The notes beneath the pieces were generated by a model. That model worked only from the letters and a program-made list of their open reading frames with translations. It had not been told where the DNA came from and made no database searches. The translations under genes and the position numbers were made by a program. From Schaedlerella arabinosiphila (lineage in GTDB: Bacteria; Bacillota; Clostridia; Lachnospirales; Lachnospiraceae), in contig NZ_RHJS01000002.1 of the NCBI RefSeq assembly GCF_003885045.1, positions 4,395,302 to 4,459,301 of the forward strand: a DNA stretch of 64,000 bases. The letters run 5' to 3'. Positions 44,994-53,078 of this stretch are shown here, piece after piece. Positions within the stretch are counted from its first letter, which is position 1. Each line of letters begins with the position of its first letter.

Positions 44994-45770
44994 TTACAGC
45001 GCAAATCCATCCATGCTTTCTGTATAAACCTCTATATAATCTTTGGCCTTTTTCAGAAGTTCTATTATCTTGTCCTTTTTTGCAACCATCCTCGAGTATC
45101 CGCCGGATGCTCCCATGCAGGCCACCAGTCCGCCCTCAGCGTTCAGGATCGGCACTGAGATACAATACAACCCTTCTTCATACTCCTGGTCGTCAAAAGC
45201 AACTCCTGTTTTCCTTATCTTTTCGCATTCCGCTTCCAGTTCTACCTGGGTTGTCAGCGTATTCGGGGTACGTTTCCGCAAGTCCTGCCGCTTAAAATAG
45301 GCTTTAAAACGTTCTTCTCCCAGATATGCAAGCGCCGCCTTTCCAATCGAAGAGCAGTACAAGGGTGAGATCGGAATACTCTTTGGCGACAGCACAAGGC
45401 TTGCAATGTTGGTTGAATAGATTGAGAGCATTGCATTTTCATATTCTATCGCCAAATTCAGATTTTCCCCTACCTCTTTTGCAATCTGCTCCATATGCGG
45501 TTTGCATACATCAATCAAGTGCGCGTCTTTGCCTGCGCTTTTTCCCAGCTTAATCAGAAAGCATCCCAGACGGTATCCGCTTCCATCCCCGCATTCCACC
45601 GCATCCCATTCTTCCAGTGAATTTAAAATTCGAAATACAGTTGCTTTCGGCAGCCCCATATCCTTCGCAATTTCAGAAATCCCCACTGCTTTATCTTTAC
45701 CTGACAAATAATTCAGTATTGCCATGGCTCTGCTCACCATTAAGACGCCTGTTTTTTCTTCATTATACAT
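44994..45770 (-). CDS. IclR-family transcriptional regulator
   Basis: A 258-residue regulator. The N-terminal winged helix is AMAILNYLSGKDKAVGISEIAKD, with MGLPKATVFRILNSLEEWDAVE. The C-terminal effector domain has the IclR signature SSIGKAALAYLGEERFKAYF and VGVAFDDQEYEEGLYCISVPI with the small variation GVAFDDQEY. It lies just upstream of the operon it most likely controls, on the same strand. The effector may be a substrate or intermediate of the oxoacid pathway. Confidence 0.92.
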   Translation of the reverse strand: MYNEEKTGVLMVSRAMAILNYLSGKDKAVGISEIAKDMGLPKATVFRILNSLEEWDAVECGDGSGYRLGCFLIKLGKSAGKDAHLIDVCKPHMEQIAKEVGENLNLAIEYENAMLSIYSTNIASLVLSPKSIPISPLYCSSIGKAALAYLGEERFKAYFKRQDLRKRTPNTLTTQVELEAECEKIRKTGVAFDDQEYEEGLYCISVPILNAEGGLVACMGASGGYSRMVAKKDKIIELLKKAKDYIEVYTESMDGFAL

Positions 45771-45897
45771 AATCTTTCCTGTCGTACGTCACATCAAACC
45801 GCAACTTACTTTATAAACCTTTCTGTTTTCTAAATCCAAAACCGTTTACGGATATAAATATCTTAGAATTTTTGTGATAATTTGTCAATAATTCTTT

Positions 45898-46887
45898 TCA
45901 GCAGTCAAAGTTAATCCTCCGATAAAACAATTCCCTGATCTTTTCCAGCTCCTTCGTCTGCCCCAGAGCCCACATCAGCTTCGCGCTGATGGCCTCCAGC
46001 GTCATGTTGCCAGCTTCCAGGATCAGCGGGTGGTTGTGGTAGATGTGACCCACCTCGTATACGCTGAAATCGCATCCTTCCTCCGGAACCTGCGTAGTGA
46101 TGACCAGGATCTTTCCGGAATGAATCCAGTCGAAGATCGCCTCCTCGTAGGAACGGTCAAAATTGGGAATCCCTCCCAGCCCGTATGCTTCCAGAATGAT
46201 GCCCTGGTACTGCTCCTTGAGCAGCCGGAAAAAGTCCGGCGTCATGCCTGGAATCAGTTTTATGGATAAAATATTTCCTTCCAGATGATCGTAGAAGCGA
46301 ACTGGCCCGAAAGGCTTATCCGCAGGAAATACACGGATGATCTCCTCGTCCTGAAACCGCGCCAGAAGCGGAAAGTTCATACTGGTGAACCCGTCAAAGC
46401 TCCGGGTTTTCTGCTTGCGGCTTCTTGTGCCGGCTATGACCCTGCCGCCGAACACGACGCTGACATCACAAGACCCGCTGTCCAGGGCATACAAAATACT
46501 TTGATAAAGGTTGATCTTCGCGTCCGTATAAGGGTGGGACATGGGCTTTTGCGAGCCGGTGATCACGATCGGCTTCGGGCTGTTCTGAATCAGATAGGAC
46601 AGGGCCGCCGCTGTATAATCCAGGGTATCTGTGCCGTGGAGCACGACAAAACCGTCATATGTATCATAATTTTCCGCAATCGCCTTTTGAATCGCCATCC
46701 ATCCGTCAGGCTTCATGTTGGTGCTGTCAATGTTCATGAGCTGCAGGACATGAAGCCTGCAGTCCTCCGGCAGACCTGCGATCTGAGAGATCAGATCGTC
46801 TCCGGTGGAAGTCGGGGAGAGCCCCTTCTTTGTCTTGTTGGAAGCGATGGTTCCGCCGGTGGCGATTATGAGTAAATTTTTCTGCAT
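45898..46887 (-). CDS. ansA: L-asparaginase, type I
   Basis: Cytoplasmic enzyme that converts L-asparagine to aspartate and ammonia. The N-terminal catalytic Thr is in NLLIIATGGTIAS, the second Thr in GFVVLHGTDTLDYTAAAL, and PIVITGSQKPMSHPYTDA and the C-terminal LEAYGLGGIPN are all present. No signal peptide. I prefer the ATG at 46887 (AGAGG 12 bases upstream) over another eight codons earlier. It stands alone between the IclR operon and the mobile-element region. Confidence 0.9.
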   Translation of the reverse strand: MQKNLLIIATGGTIASNKTKKGLSPTSTGDDLISQIAGLPEDCRLHVLQLMNIDSTNMKPDGWMAIQKAIAENYDTYDGFVVLHGTDTLDYTAAALSYLIQNSPKPIVITGSQKPMSHPYTDAKINLYQSILYALDSGSCDVSVVFGGRVIAGTRSRKQKTRSFDGFTSMNFPLLARFQDEEIIRVFPADKPFGPVRFYDHLEGNILSIKLIPGMTPDFFRLLKEQYQGIILEAYGLGGIPNFDRSYEEAIFDWIHSGKILVITTQVPEEGCDFSVYEVGHIYHNHPLILEAGNMTLEAISAKLMWALGQTKELEKIRELFYRRINFDC

Positions 46888-46932
46888 TTGTGTGGTTAAC
46901 CTCTTTTCCATGCTGCAATTACATCCAGGCCG

Positions 46933-47052
46933 TCATCCTATTTTTACTTCTGTGCAGCCGTATCCTGTAAGCTGCGCAGTATCCGCGTCTGAATCTTTCC
47001 TGTAGTCTCCGCGGACACAGGAACCGTACAAAAAGCTGTGCTGACGCAATTT
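46933..47052 (-). pseudogene. Nucleotidyltransferase (MNT-type) N-terminal fragment
   Basis: About 38 residues containing FLYGSCVRGDYRKDSDADTA match the GSxARGxxxxxSDxD core of minimal nucleotidyltransferases, which serve as antitoxins in MNT-HEPN systems. The protein ends shortly after and no HEPN partner follows. It is one of several broken toxin-antitoxin genes here. Confidence 0.6.
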
Positions 47053-47159
47053 TACGTCTGCTGACGCATCTGCACAGATTGAATCATTTTCGTTATCAGT
47101 ATACTCCTTATTCCTCACTTTAACAACCGTGTTTCTTACACACATATTTTCTTTGTACA

Positions 47160-47188
47160 TTGACTTCATTGTATGAAATGGATACAAT
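47160..47188 (+). promoter_or_regulatory. Promoter of the Phd/YefM-type antitoxin gene
   Basis: TTGACT (47160-47165) and TACAAT (47183-47188) have a 17-base spacer, 42 bp ahead of the antitoxin ATG. A good sigma-A promoter. Confidence 0.75.
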
Positions 47189-47230
47189 ATGAATAAAATT
47201 TTGCTATCTAATAAATCAGGAGGTTTTGTT

Positions 47231-47497
47231 ATGAATATTCGTCCATCCGCAGCAATCCGCCAAAACTACAACGAGATTGCCGATCTGTGCAGAAAGACTG
47301 CAGCGCCGATTTTCCTTACCAAGAACGGCGGGGGAAATTTAGTCGATATGGATATTGAAACTGATAACCGCAGGGAGAAAATGTTAAAGCTCCGTGAGGA
47401 ACTTTTAGCGGTAGAGGAAGATAGAATTGCAGGCAGAGGCGGTTGTACACTTGATGAGCTGGACGCTTACCTTGATAATGTGATTGCAGAGGTGTAG
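47231..47497 (+). CDS. Phd/YefM-family antitoxin
   Basis: An 88-residue antitoxin. The N-terminal DNA-binding part IRPSAAIRQNYNEIADLCRK is followed by APIFLTKNGGGNLVDMDIET, the Phd/YefM core, with a slightly shortened loop. The C-terminal half (ELLAVEEDRIAGRGGCTLDE) is the toxin-binding arm. AGGAGG precedes the ATG at 47231. The toxin gene starts three bases after the stop but is truncated, so this antitoxin appears orphaned. It may still repress its own promoter or neutralise related toxins. Confidence 0.82.
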   Translation: MNIRPSAAIRQNYNEIADLCRKTAAPIFLTKNGGGNLVDMDIETDNRREKMLKLREELLAVEEDRIAGRGGCTLDELDAYLDNVIAEV

Positions 47498-47500
47498 CGT

Positions 47501-47617
47501 ATGACAGAGAGCACGAAATACAAAATCATTGTTTCCGACAGGGCAAAGCGAATGCTGGGAATACACATCCGTTTTATGTCACAGATAAATAAAGAAGCAG
47601 CAGTGGCAAAAAAGAGA
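47501..47617 (+). pseudogene. ParE/RelE-family toxin, truncated after about 38 residues
   Basis: The start KYKIIVSDRAKRMLGIHIRF with MSQINKEAAVAKK is the N-terminus of a plasmid-stabilisation type toxin. After this the homology stops and the frame continues through antisense of the Crp/Fnr remnant, giving unrelated residues to 47923. The catalytic C-terminal part is missing, so no active toxin is made. Confidence 0.75.
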
Positions 47618-48017
47618 GAAAATCCTTCTTCATTTTTTTCAGTACGCCCATATCCACAAACCCGCTTAATAACCTCAGAAAATGCCTGTGGCCGATTCCG
47701 AGAAAAAGAGGAACTTCCTTTAATTCCCGAAGAGTTTCATTTTTGCTTTTCAAGGATAAGATGTACGCTGCAGCTCGGTTTTTTTCTGCGCCGCCGTAAA
47801 TCCGCGGCTCACTTGAAAAACGCAGAATACTTTCATTTCCATCCGCCAGCATATGCAGAATTTTTACAGTCCCTTCCAAATGATAGTAAAAGCCATTTAA
47901 AAAATAGCCCTGAAAAAATATGAACTCATTTTTTTCATATTTTCTCAATTCCAGAAATTCTTTTAATGACGTGGGAAAAATTGAAAACAGATCATATTTT
48001 TCAACAAACATGCGCAT
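47574..48017 (-). pseudogene. Crp/Fnr-family regulator with internal deletion
   Basis: The N-terminal part FLELRKYEKNEFIFFQGYFL with GFYYHLEGTVKILHMLADGN is a cyclic-nucleotide-binding beta-roll. It jumps at SSEPRIYG directly to AAAYILSLKSK and LGIGHRHFLRLLSGFVDMG, which match the C-terminal helix-turn-helix of the same family. About 70 residues, including the dimerisation helix, are missing. The 147-residue frame stays open but cannot fold as a normal regulator. The end overlaps the truncated toxin gene, so one rearrangement broke both. Confidence 0.65.
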
Positions 48018-48025
48018 ATTTTTAC

Positions 48026-49276
48026 TTAATTATATTCTTGTTGCAGAATCCAATAAATCTTCTTTCCCTTTATACTTCCAAATATAATGAAAACGGCAGT
48101 AATGATCAGAACCCAAAATAACTGTTTATCAAATTTTTCATAGATAATCCCATACAACCACACACCAATGGGAAGGGCACAATTATTAATAGTCGCAAAA
48201 ATTGCCATTACCCGCCCCAGCATATTCTGTGGACTGACTTTTTGAATTCCTGAAACAATATATGTTCCTGCTATACTCGCCAGAAAAATAATCGCTCCTG
48301 CTGATAGACTTAATATAAAATAAGTTTTCTTAGCAGAATTATGTTTTAAAATCATTAGTGAAACTGGAATCATTGCCAAGCCCATACCAATAAATAATTT
48401 ATATATATTCTTAATTTGAAATTTTCCTGTAATAGCTGTCGCTACAAATCCCCCAGCTATACCCAATATTCCAAGAAACACCTGCACACCTCCGTTCCAA
48501 ACAGAATCAAGTTCCAATTTCACACTTATAATATATGGGACTCCTATGGACAAAAAAGGCTGAATCAAGAACATGAAAAATGCATTTAACAGCATAACTG
48601 CCCCTATATGTTGCTTTTCTTTCAAAATCAACCTTAAAGTATCCTTAAAAGCATATTTAAAAACATCTACCATACTATCATAACAATGTTGAATCTGTAA
48701 TGGTATAGTTAAGTGCAATTCAACACTGGCAGCTAATAAAAAACATACCGTACACAGGAACATGATATAATGAAAATATTCTTTTCCAAATATGCTATAA
48801 AAAATCCCTGCCAAAAATGGTGCTAAAAGCCCTGATAATGAAGTTATTTGATTCACTATTGCATTTGCCTTTGTAAGATTCTCATTGGTTTGAATCAATG
48901 GTACACTAGATTGAACAACTGGTGCCTCGAAAGCCGATACTATAGATAACAGTATTAGAAGTCCTGCTACAATTCCAAATTCCTCCCGCCTTTGAAATGC
49001 AATTCCCATCAACAAAGTAATCATTCCATAAATACCATCAAGAGCAACCATAAGATTCTTTTTGTTTTTTCTGTCCGCTAAAATACCACCGAAGGGAGAT
49101 AATATAATTGGTGGAATATAACTTGCAGCCGTTATCCATCCAAATATAGCTGCGGAAGCAGTTACCTCCAATATGTATAATGATATAGCAAATTTGATAA
49201 TATTAGCTCCAAACATGGATAATGTCTGCCCTGCCAAAAAAAAGATAAAATTTTTTGAAAATACTTTATTAATCAT
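48026..49276 (-). CDS. MFS efflux transporter (macrolide-efflux MefA-like)
   Basis: A 416-residue 12-helix MFS protein. MINKVFSKNFIFFLAGQTLS, FGGILADRKNKKNLMVALDG and APVVQSSVPLIQTNENLTKA place it in the drug-exporter-like MFS group that includes macrolide-efflux proteins, although family membership does not prove drug export. GAGGTGG precedes the ATG at 49276. The gene is much more AT-rich than the core chromosome, consistent with acquisition by transfer together with the broken Crp/Fnr gene that follows it. Confidence 0.82.
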   Translation of the reverse strand: MINKVFSKNFIFFLAGQTLSMFGANIIKFAISLYILEVTASAAIFGWITAASYIPPIILSPFGGILADRKNKKNLMVALDGIYGMITLLMGIAFQRREEFGIVAGLLILLSIVSAFEAPVVQSSVPLIQTNENLTKANAIVNQITSLSGLLAPFLAGIFYSIFGKEYFHYIMFLCTVCFLLAASVELHLTIPLQIQHCYDSMVDVFKYAFKDTLRLILKEKQHIGAVMLLNAFFMFLIQPFLSIGVPYIISVKLELDSVWNGGVQVFLGILGIAGGFVATAITGKFQIKNIYKLFIGMGLAMIPVSLMILKHNSAKKTYFILSLSAGAIIFLASIAGTYIVSGIQKVSPQNMLGRVMAIFATINNCALPIGVWLYGIIYEKFDKQLFWVLIITAVFIIFGSIKGKKIYWILQQEYN

Positions 49277-49310
49277 ATCGACCACCTCACACAGGGCATT
49301 ATATAATAAC

Positions 49311-49335
49311 AAGCCTGACATCTTGTGTCAGACTT
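49311..49335. other. Inverted repeat between the UDG-like and MFS genes
   Basis: AAGCCTGACA and TGTCAGACTT face each other with a 5-base loop and one mismatch per arm. It may end UDG-like transcription or bind a regulator ahead of the MFS gene; a TATAAT lies close by. Confidence 0.45.
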
Positions 49336-49340
49336 GGAAA

Positions 49341-49937
49341 TTATTTCATTATCAAATTGTACATTGAAGCAATATCCTCAGCAGCCATTTCAAATTTAGA
49401 TTTTTCAATCAACAAATTCTGCCCTGTCATGATATAGGACGGTATGATACGGATACCCTTATAAAAGATCTCACTGCTCCGTAATTTGTAGGTAGAAATG
49501 CTCGGAACCGCATTTTTTCTTGTTTCTTTCTTGCTAATCATATTAAAAGCCTTTTTTGCCACATCTCCCATCAGCATGATAACTTTTACATTAGGAAACA
49601 GTGCCAGTTCCCGCTCCAGATATGGCAAACTTTTTTCTATGCTTTCCTTCGCCACTGTATATTCTGTTTTTGGCATTTTTACAGCATTTGTAATATAAAT
49701 TCCTCTATCCAAAATATTCTGAATGGTTTTTACCTGTATCCCAGCTTTTTGAAACAATGGAATCGTTGTTGACAAATAAGCAGCTTCTGTTCCCCCATAA
49801 AAATCATCTTCCGGATCTGCAGGCACAATCTCATTTATCATAACTGCCTGTATCATTTTCGGATTTACTTCTACATGATTAAATTGAAATTTTTCTCCCT
49901 CTACGTTTAACTTTTGTAATTCTTCTCTTACATTCAT
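49341..49937 (-). CDS. Uracil-DNA glycosylase superfamily protein, atypical
   Basis: A 198-residue UDG-fold protein. VMINEIVPADPEDDFYGG corresponds to the first active-site motif, and IYITNAVKMPKTEY and VKVIMLMGDVAKKAF to the core. The usual C-terminal HPS motif is replaced by IIPSYIMTGQN, so the catalytic His appears absent, and classical uracil removal is doubtful. It overlaps the WYL regulator gene by an ATGA, so the two form one transcript. The AT-rich composition matches the mobile region around it. Confidence 0.75.
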   Translation of the reverse strand: MNVREELQKLNVEGEKFQFNHVEVNPKMIQAVMINEIVPADPEDDFYGGTEAAYLSTTIPLFQKAGIQVKTIQNILDRGIYITNAVKMPKTEYTVAKESIEKSLPYLERELALFPNVKVIMLMGDVAKKAFNMISKKETRKNAVPSISTYKLRSSEIFYKGIRIIPSYIMTGQNLLIEKSKFEMAAEDIASMYNLIMK

Positions 49938-50851
49938 CTTGTATCCTCCTCGAAATGTTTTAATGCAATTTTATATCTTTCTATTATCTTTTCCTTTAAT
50001 GATACTGGATACAATATTGATATCTGATTACCAAAGGACATAATAAAACTATATAGCCATTCTGTTTCCGGCAAAGTGACATTTACCCTAATCTCCTGCC
50101 CATTCCACTTTATTACATCATCCTCAAATGTATCGTATACCCGATAGCTAACCTCCTTCGGAAAACTCAATTCTATTGTTATAGGCTTTCCCATTTCTTC
50201 CATCAAAGAAAATACTGACTCCTTCATTTCTGAATGGCTTTTAAAGTATTGATCTGTCACCAGAAGTTCTTTAATCCGTGAAATACGAAACAGGCGATAA
50301 TCATTTCTTTTTAAACAATACGCATACAGATACCACGCTTTATCCTTGTATACCAGCTTTAAAGGCTGACACCTTCTCTGGCTGCCTTCTCCCAATGAAT
50401 TATAATACAGGAACTGAATTTCCTGTCTGCCTAAAATTGAACGTTTCAACATTTCAAAATATTGTTTTTCTTTTTCAACAATACTACCCCATCGTGAAAA
50501 ATCAATTTCTATCCAGTCAGATTCCGCTATCTGGAATGTTGCCTTCAATTTTGACATTACTCCATCTGTATCTGGATATTGAACAGCAGACAAGCTCTGT
50601 ACACCGATTAAAATATCCTGCATTTCCTGTTCTGATAATAGAGATTTCTTCAAAACAAAATTATCAAGCAAATGGATTCCGCCCCCATGACCTGTCGTTG
50701 TATAAACGGGTATACCTGCACCGCTTAACATATCAATATCACGATAAATTGTCCTTACTGATACTTCAAATTTCTTTGCCAGTTCAGGAGCTGTTACTGT
50801 TCCCTTATCTAATAAGTAATACAAAATTTTAAACAACCTGCTTTCTGACAC
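49934..50851 (-). CDS. WYL-domain transcriptional regulator (YafY type)
   Basis: A 305-residue regulator. The N-terminal winged helix is LFKILYYLLDKGTVTAPELA with KKFEVSVRTIYRDIDMLS. The WYL domain (QIQFLYYNSLGEGSQRRCQP, LVYKDKAWYLYAYCLKRNDYRLF) probably binds nucleic acid or a nucleotide-like ligand, and a C-terminal extension follows. WYL proteins often sense DNA damage or control defence genes. The GTG start has AGGAGG seven bases upstream. It is the first gene of the pair with the UDG-like protein. Confidence 0.9.
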   Translation of the reverse strand: MSESRLFKILYYLLDKGTVTAPELAKKFEVSVRTIYRDIDMLSGAGIPVYTTTGHGGGIHLLDNFVLKKSLLSEQEMQDILIGVQSLSAVQYPDTDGVMSKLKATFQIAESDWIEIDFSRWGSIVEKEKQYFEMLKRSILGRQEIQFLYYNSLGEGSQRRCQPLKLVYKDKAWYLYAYCLKRNDYRLFRISRIKELLVTDQYFKSHSEMKESVFSLMEEMGKPITIELSFPKEVSYRVYDTFEDDVIKWNGQEIRVNVTLPETEWLYSFIMSFGNQISILYPVSLKEKIIERYKIALKHFEEDTR

Positions 50852-50867
50852 TCACATCCCTCCTTAT

Positions 50868-50897
50868 ATTATAATTATAGACTAAGTAACCTGACAA
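50868..50897 (-). promoter_or_regulatory. Promoter of the WYL/UDG-like pair
   Basis: Leftward TTGTCA (50892-50897) and TATAAT (50868-50873) with an 18-base spacer lie just ahead of the ribosome site, so the leader is very short. Confidence 0.7.
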
Positions 50898-51061
50898 AGT
50901 ATGGCAAGTTTCCCAAAATACTCTCCTAAATTCCCTCACCATATTTTCTGCTCAATCTTTTTCCACAGCTATATTGATATGTTAGCATCTGAATCATATA
51001 AAAACAATTGCAAATCACTTCATCTTTAGAAGTCTCTTCCAAAACCATATAGACACCGACA

Positions 51062-51178
51062 CACCCTCCGGGAGTGGCGAAAGACAAGAATAGCAAGCAC
51101 TGCCTATGTACGGACACATAGGCGAAATTCCCCATACTTCCCTACCGTCCGTATGATGAAATTTCCATAGGGAAGTAT
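51062..51178. other. Candidate origin of transfer (oriT) with three inverted repeats
   Basis: Three inverted repeats follow one another: an imperfect CACCCTCCGGGAGTG (51062-51076), a perfect GCCTATGT/ACATAGGC around a 6-base loop (51102-51123), and a perfect 11-bp ATACTTCCCTA/TAGGGAAGTAT around 23 bases (51134-51178). They lie about 110 bp ahead of a relaxase tail. Closely spaced repeats beside a relaxase gene are typical of oriT in mobilizable elements. The rest of 50898-51286 shows no gene. Confidence 0.5.
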
Positions 51179-51286
51179 CCCTAACCCTCTTTGTTTTTCT
51201 TTCCGCTTTTTCTCTGCCAGTCCTTAACCTTCTCCCGCAGATTTGCTACAATATAACGCATGGATAATTCTATCCAAAACAACTGA

Positions 51287-51544
51287 ACAGACCTGGAACA
51301 AAAAATCTCTGCCGCTTCCGCCACCGGAAAAGAAGCAAAACAGACCGTCCGCAAGTATGAGAGTCAGATTATCCTATATGGCGGCGCAAGGCGTATGCTG
51401 GAACAGGCGGGCATTTCCTTAAAAGGCTTGAACATCAACAAGCTGAAATCGGAATATCAGGCGCTGACCGCACAGAAAAATAGGAGTGCCGAAGCACCCC
51501 CATTTCCTAAACCCTCTTGCAAAATTCGCAGTGTTGGTTTATAA
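51287..51544 (+). pseudogene. Relaxase/mobilization protein, C-terminal fragment
   Basis: The frame ATGKEAKQTVRKYESQIILY with GGARRMLEQAGISLKGLNIN and KLKSEYQALTAQKN matches the C-terminus of relaxases of Clostridia mobilizable elements. A stop upstream at 51284 and the lack of the catalytic N-terminal domain show that most of the gene is gone. Its stop overlaps the -10 box of the small RNA promoter that follows. Confidence 0.6.
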
Positions 51545-51545
51545 T
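51517..51545 (+). promoter_or_regulatory. Promoter of the antisense RNA
   Basis: TTGCAA (51517-51522) and TATAAT (51540-51545) are separated by exactly 17 bases. No open frame of note follows, but a terminator lies about 110 bases downstream, as for a small RNA. Confidence 0.7.
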
Positions 51546-51551
51546 CATCTT

Positions 51552-51663
51552 AGAAGCCGGAGGATATGGCGTGTCCGACGGTTGTTCAATCGGAAACAAT
51601 AATCAGTTTAAAAATCAAACAGATTACAAGGCTATCCTCTATTGCAGTAGAAGATAGCCTTTT
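51552..51663 (+). ncRNA. Putative antisense RNA antitoxin of a type I toxin-antitoxin pair
   Basis: A strong rightward promoter, about 110 nt without a clear gene, then a terminator. The transcript converges on the 27-codon toxin gene on the other strand, so the 3' ends of both RNAs would overlap and pair. This is the layout of txpA/ratA-type systems. Ends are predicted from promoter and terminator only. Confidence 0.5.
51630..51663 (+). terminator. Terminator of the antisense RNA
   Basis: GGCTATC and GATAGCC form a 7-bp stem with a 16-base loop (inner pairing TCT/AGA possible), followed by TTTT. The same stem lies directly after the toxin stop on the other strand. Confidence 0.65.
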
Positions 51664-51666
51664 CCG

Positions 51667-51750
51667 TTACTTGCGGTTGTGTTTATTGTCTATGTATGTC
51701 AAAGCTGCAAAAATCACCAGCACTAACGTAAGCACTTCTAACGTATTCAT
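51667..51750 (-). CDS. Small hydrophobic holin-like type I toxin
   Basis: A 27-residue peptide: one hydrophobic helix (TLEVLTLVLVIFAALTYI) with a charged tail DNKHNRK. This is the size and pattern of holin-like type I toxins (TxpA/BsrG group). AAAGGAGG lies five bases before the ATG, a very strong ribosome site, and an extended -10 TGCTACAAT lies about 75 bases upstream. The convergent small RNA and shared stem-loop support the call. Such peptides usually damage the membrane when over-made. The peptide is too short for firm homology, so confidence is moderate. Confidence 0.6.
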   Translation of the reverse strand: MNTLEVLTLVLVIFAALTYIDNKHNRK

Positions 51751-51847
51751 ACCGACCTCCTTTCCGTTTCCAGAAAGGACAACCGCAGACTATCCTTACC
51801 TGCTCTAATCTGACTAAAAGAATTGTAGCACGTTACGTCGAATAATG

Positions 51848-52048
51848 CTATAAAAGATTTGCGTTAATCACTCCGCCGCTTCCAATGCCGTGCAGCAAGT
51901 GCACGACACCGTGTGAACAGTAACCCAATGCCACCTCTGCAAATTCCACATCGCTCATAGCTTCCAGTTTCCCCAAGACCTGTCCGGCAAGCTCCACCAT
52001 GTCGCTGTCCTGTATGTAGGGGATTATATTCTTTATATCGGCAATCAT
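51848..52048 (-). pseudogene. Small mobile-element gene interrupted by a MITE fragment
   Basis: The N-terminal MIADIKNIIPYIQDSDMVEL with AGQVLGKLEAMSDVEFAEVA looks like a short helical protein of conjugative elements. From residue 42 the frame runs through a MITE piece and then on to GSGGVINANLL and a stop. I do not recognise the family with certainty. The MITE piece shows that the frame after the insertion is not original. Confidence 0.4.
51885..51924. mobile_element. MITE remnant (right 40 bp)
   Basis: ATGCCGTGCAGCAAGTGCAC through GTGTGAACAGTAAC matches the right end of the full copy at 7152-7297. The left part is gone and no target duplication can be seen. Confidence 0.75.
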
Positions 52049-52250
52049 GCCCGTTCTGTCGTAAGCGATGAATAACCTATCATTTTTACATTTTCTGAAA
52101 TCTATGGGGTAATCTTGATTAAGAAGCAGCTTCTTATAAATGAACTAATGAATCCGAAGTGTATAAATCTATATTTCAAACGTGGGAAGGCTCCATCGGG
52201 CCTTAGTACTATCAGAAAAATATCATCTTCTATCAGAGTTCCTTTTTCCG

Positions 52251-52379
52251 TTACTGCCCATCTGCAAGCACCTCCTTTGTCAGAGAATCGTAAGCTGACG
52301 CCACTTTCCCCTTCGGATCATGCTTGTAGATGCTGACACCCTCCGCTGAAATCTCCGCCGCCCGGACGGAAATGGGAAT
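52251..52379 (-). pseudogene. C-terminal fragment of an unidentified mobile-element protein
   Basis: The frame EISAEGVSIYKHDPKGKVAS with AYDSLTKEVLADGQ reads like a real protein end. It is cut at 52380 where the ABC transporter fragment on the other strand begins, so a junction lies there. The family is unknown to me. Confidence 0.35.
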
Positions 52380-52380
52380 G

Positions 52381-53078
52381 CCGAGCATCGGAATTTATTC
52401 CTATGAGCTGTTCCAGTTTTATGATGTGGATACCATTATCCGCGCCGTATCCGTGAAAGACACATCCGCTGAGGAAATGGCGGAACTGATGGTCGGCAGA
52501 AAGCTGGACACGGACTATACAAGAAAGTCTACGGTTCAGAAAGAGTCGGCTATGGAAGTATCCGGATTGACGCTTTTATCCAAAGACCACAAGAAAAAGC
52601 TTCTGAATAATATTACTTTTTCGCTCCGGCGCGGCGAGATCCTCTGCATTGCCGGAATTGACGGCAACGGCCCGAATGAACTGGTCGAGGCGCTTACCGG
52701 CCTGGTGCAGCCGGATGAAGGCGCGGTCAAAATACAGGGGATTGACGTTACCAAAATATCTATCCAGTTCCGAAACACCCACGGGTTGACCTGCATCCCG
52801 GAAGACAGGCATAAATACGGGCTTGTTCTGGGGTACACTATGGAGCAGAATCTGCTGCTGAAAAAATACCGGAACGAACCGTTTTCCAAACATGGATTTA
52901 TTAATTTTAAGGCGTGCTTTTGATCTCATTTGAACTGGATGAAGTATTCAAGATCAGCGACCGCACACTGTTCATATATGAAGGAGAAATCGTCGGTGAG
53001 TTTACTCCGTCTGAAACGACGGCAGAAGAATTGGGACTGTATATGTCCGGAGCCAAAAGAATGGAGGCAATGCTGTGA
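52381..53078 (+). pseudogene. Nucleoside/BMP-type ABC transporter ATPase, truncated with internal deletion
   Basis: The sequence begins inside the first ATPase domain (DTIIRAVSVKDTSAEEMAEL, MVGRKLDTD) and continues into the second (LRRGEILCIAGIDGNGPNEL), a YufO/RbsA-like double ATPase. After HGFINFKA at about 52915 the frame breaks. The C-terminus GVLLISFELDEVFKISDR resumes in another frame and ends in RMEAML at 53078. The second-domain ABC signature and Walker B (about 70 residues) are deleted. It cannot be functional. Confidence 0.8.

Noticed and set aside
47501..47923. A full 140-residue protein starting with the toxin N-terminus
   Set aside because: After residue 38 the frame is antisense to the Crp/Fnr remnant and has no family features, so only the stub is real.
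50926..51135. A 69-residue leftward frame beginning MGNFAYVSVHRQ
   Set aside because: It overlaps the inverted repeats of the oriT candidate and has no ribosome site. It is more likely a by-product of conserved non-coding sequence.
51566..51808. An 80-residue rightward frame across the toxin gene
   Set aside because: It is antisense to the toxin and crosses the terminator; composition is not protein-like.
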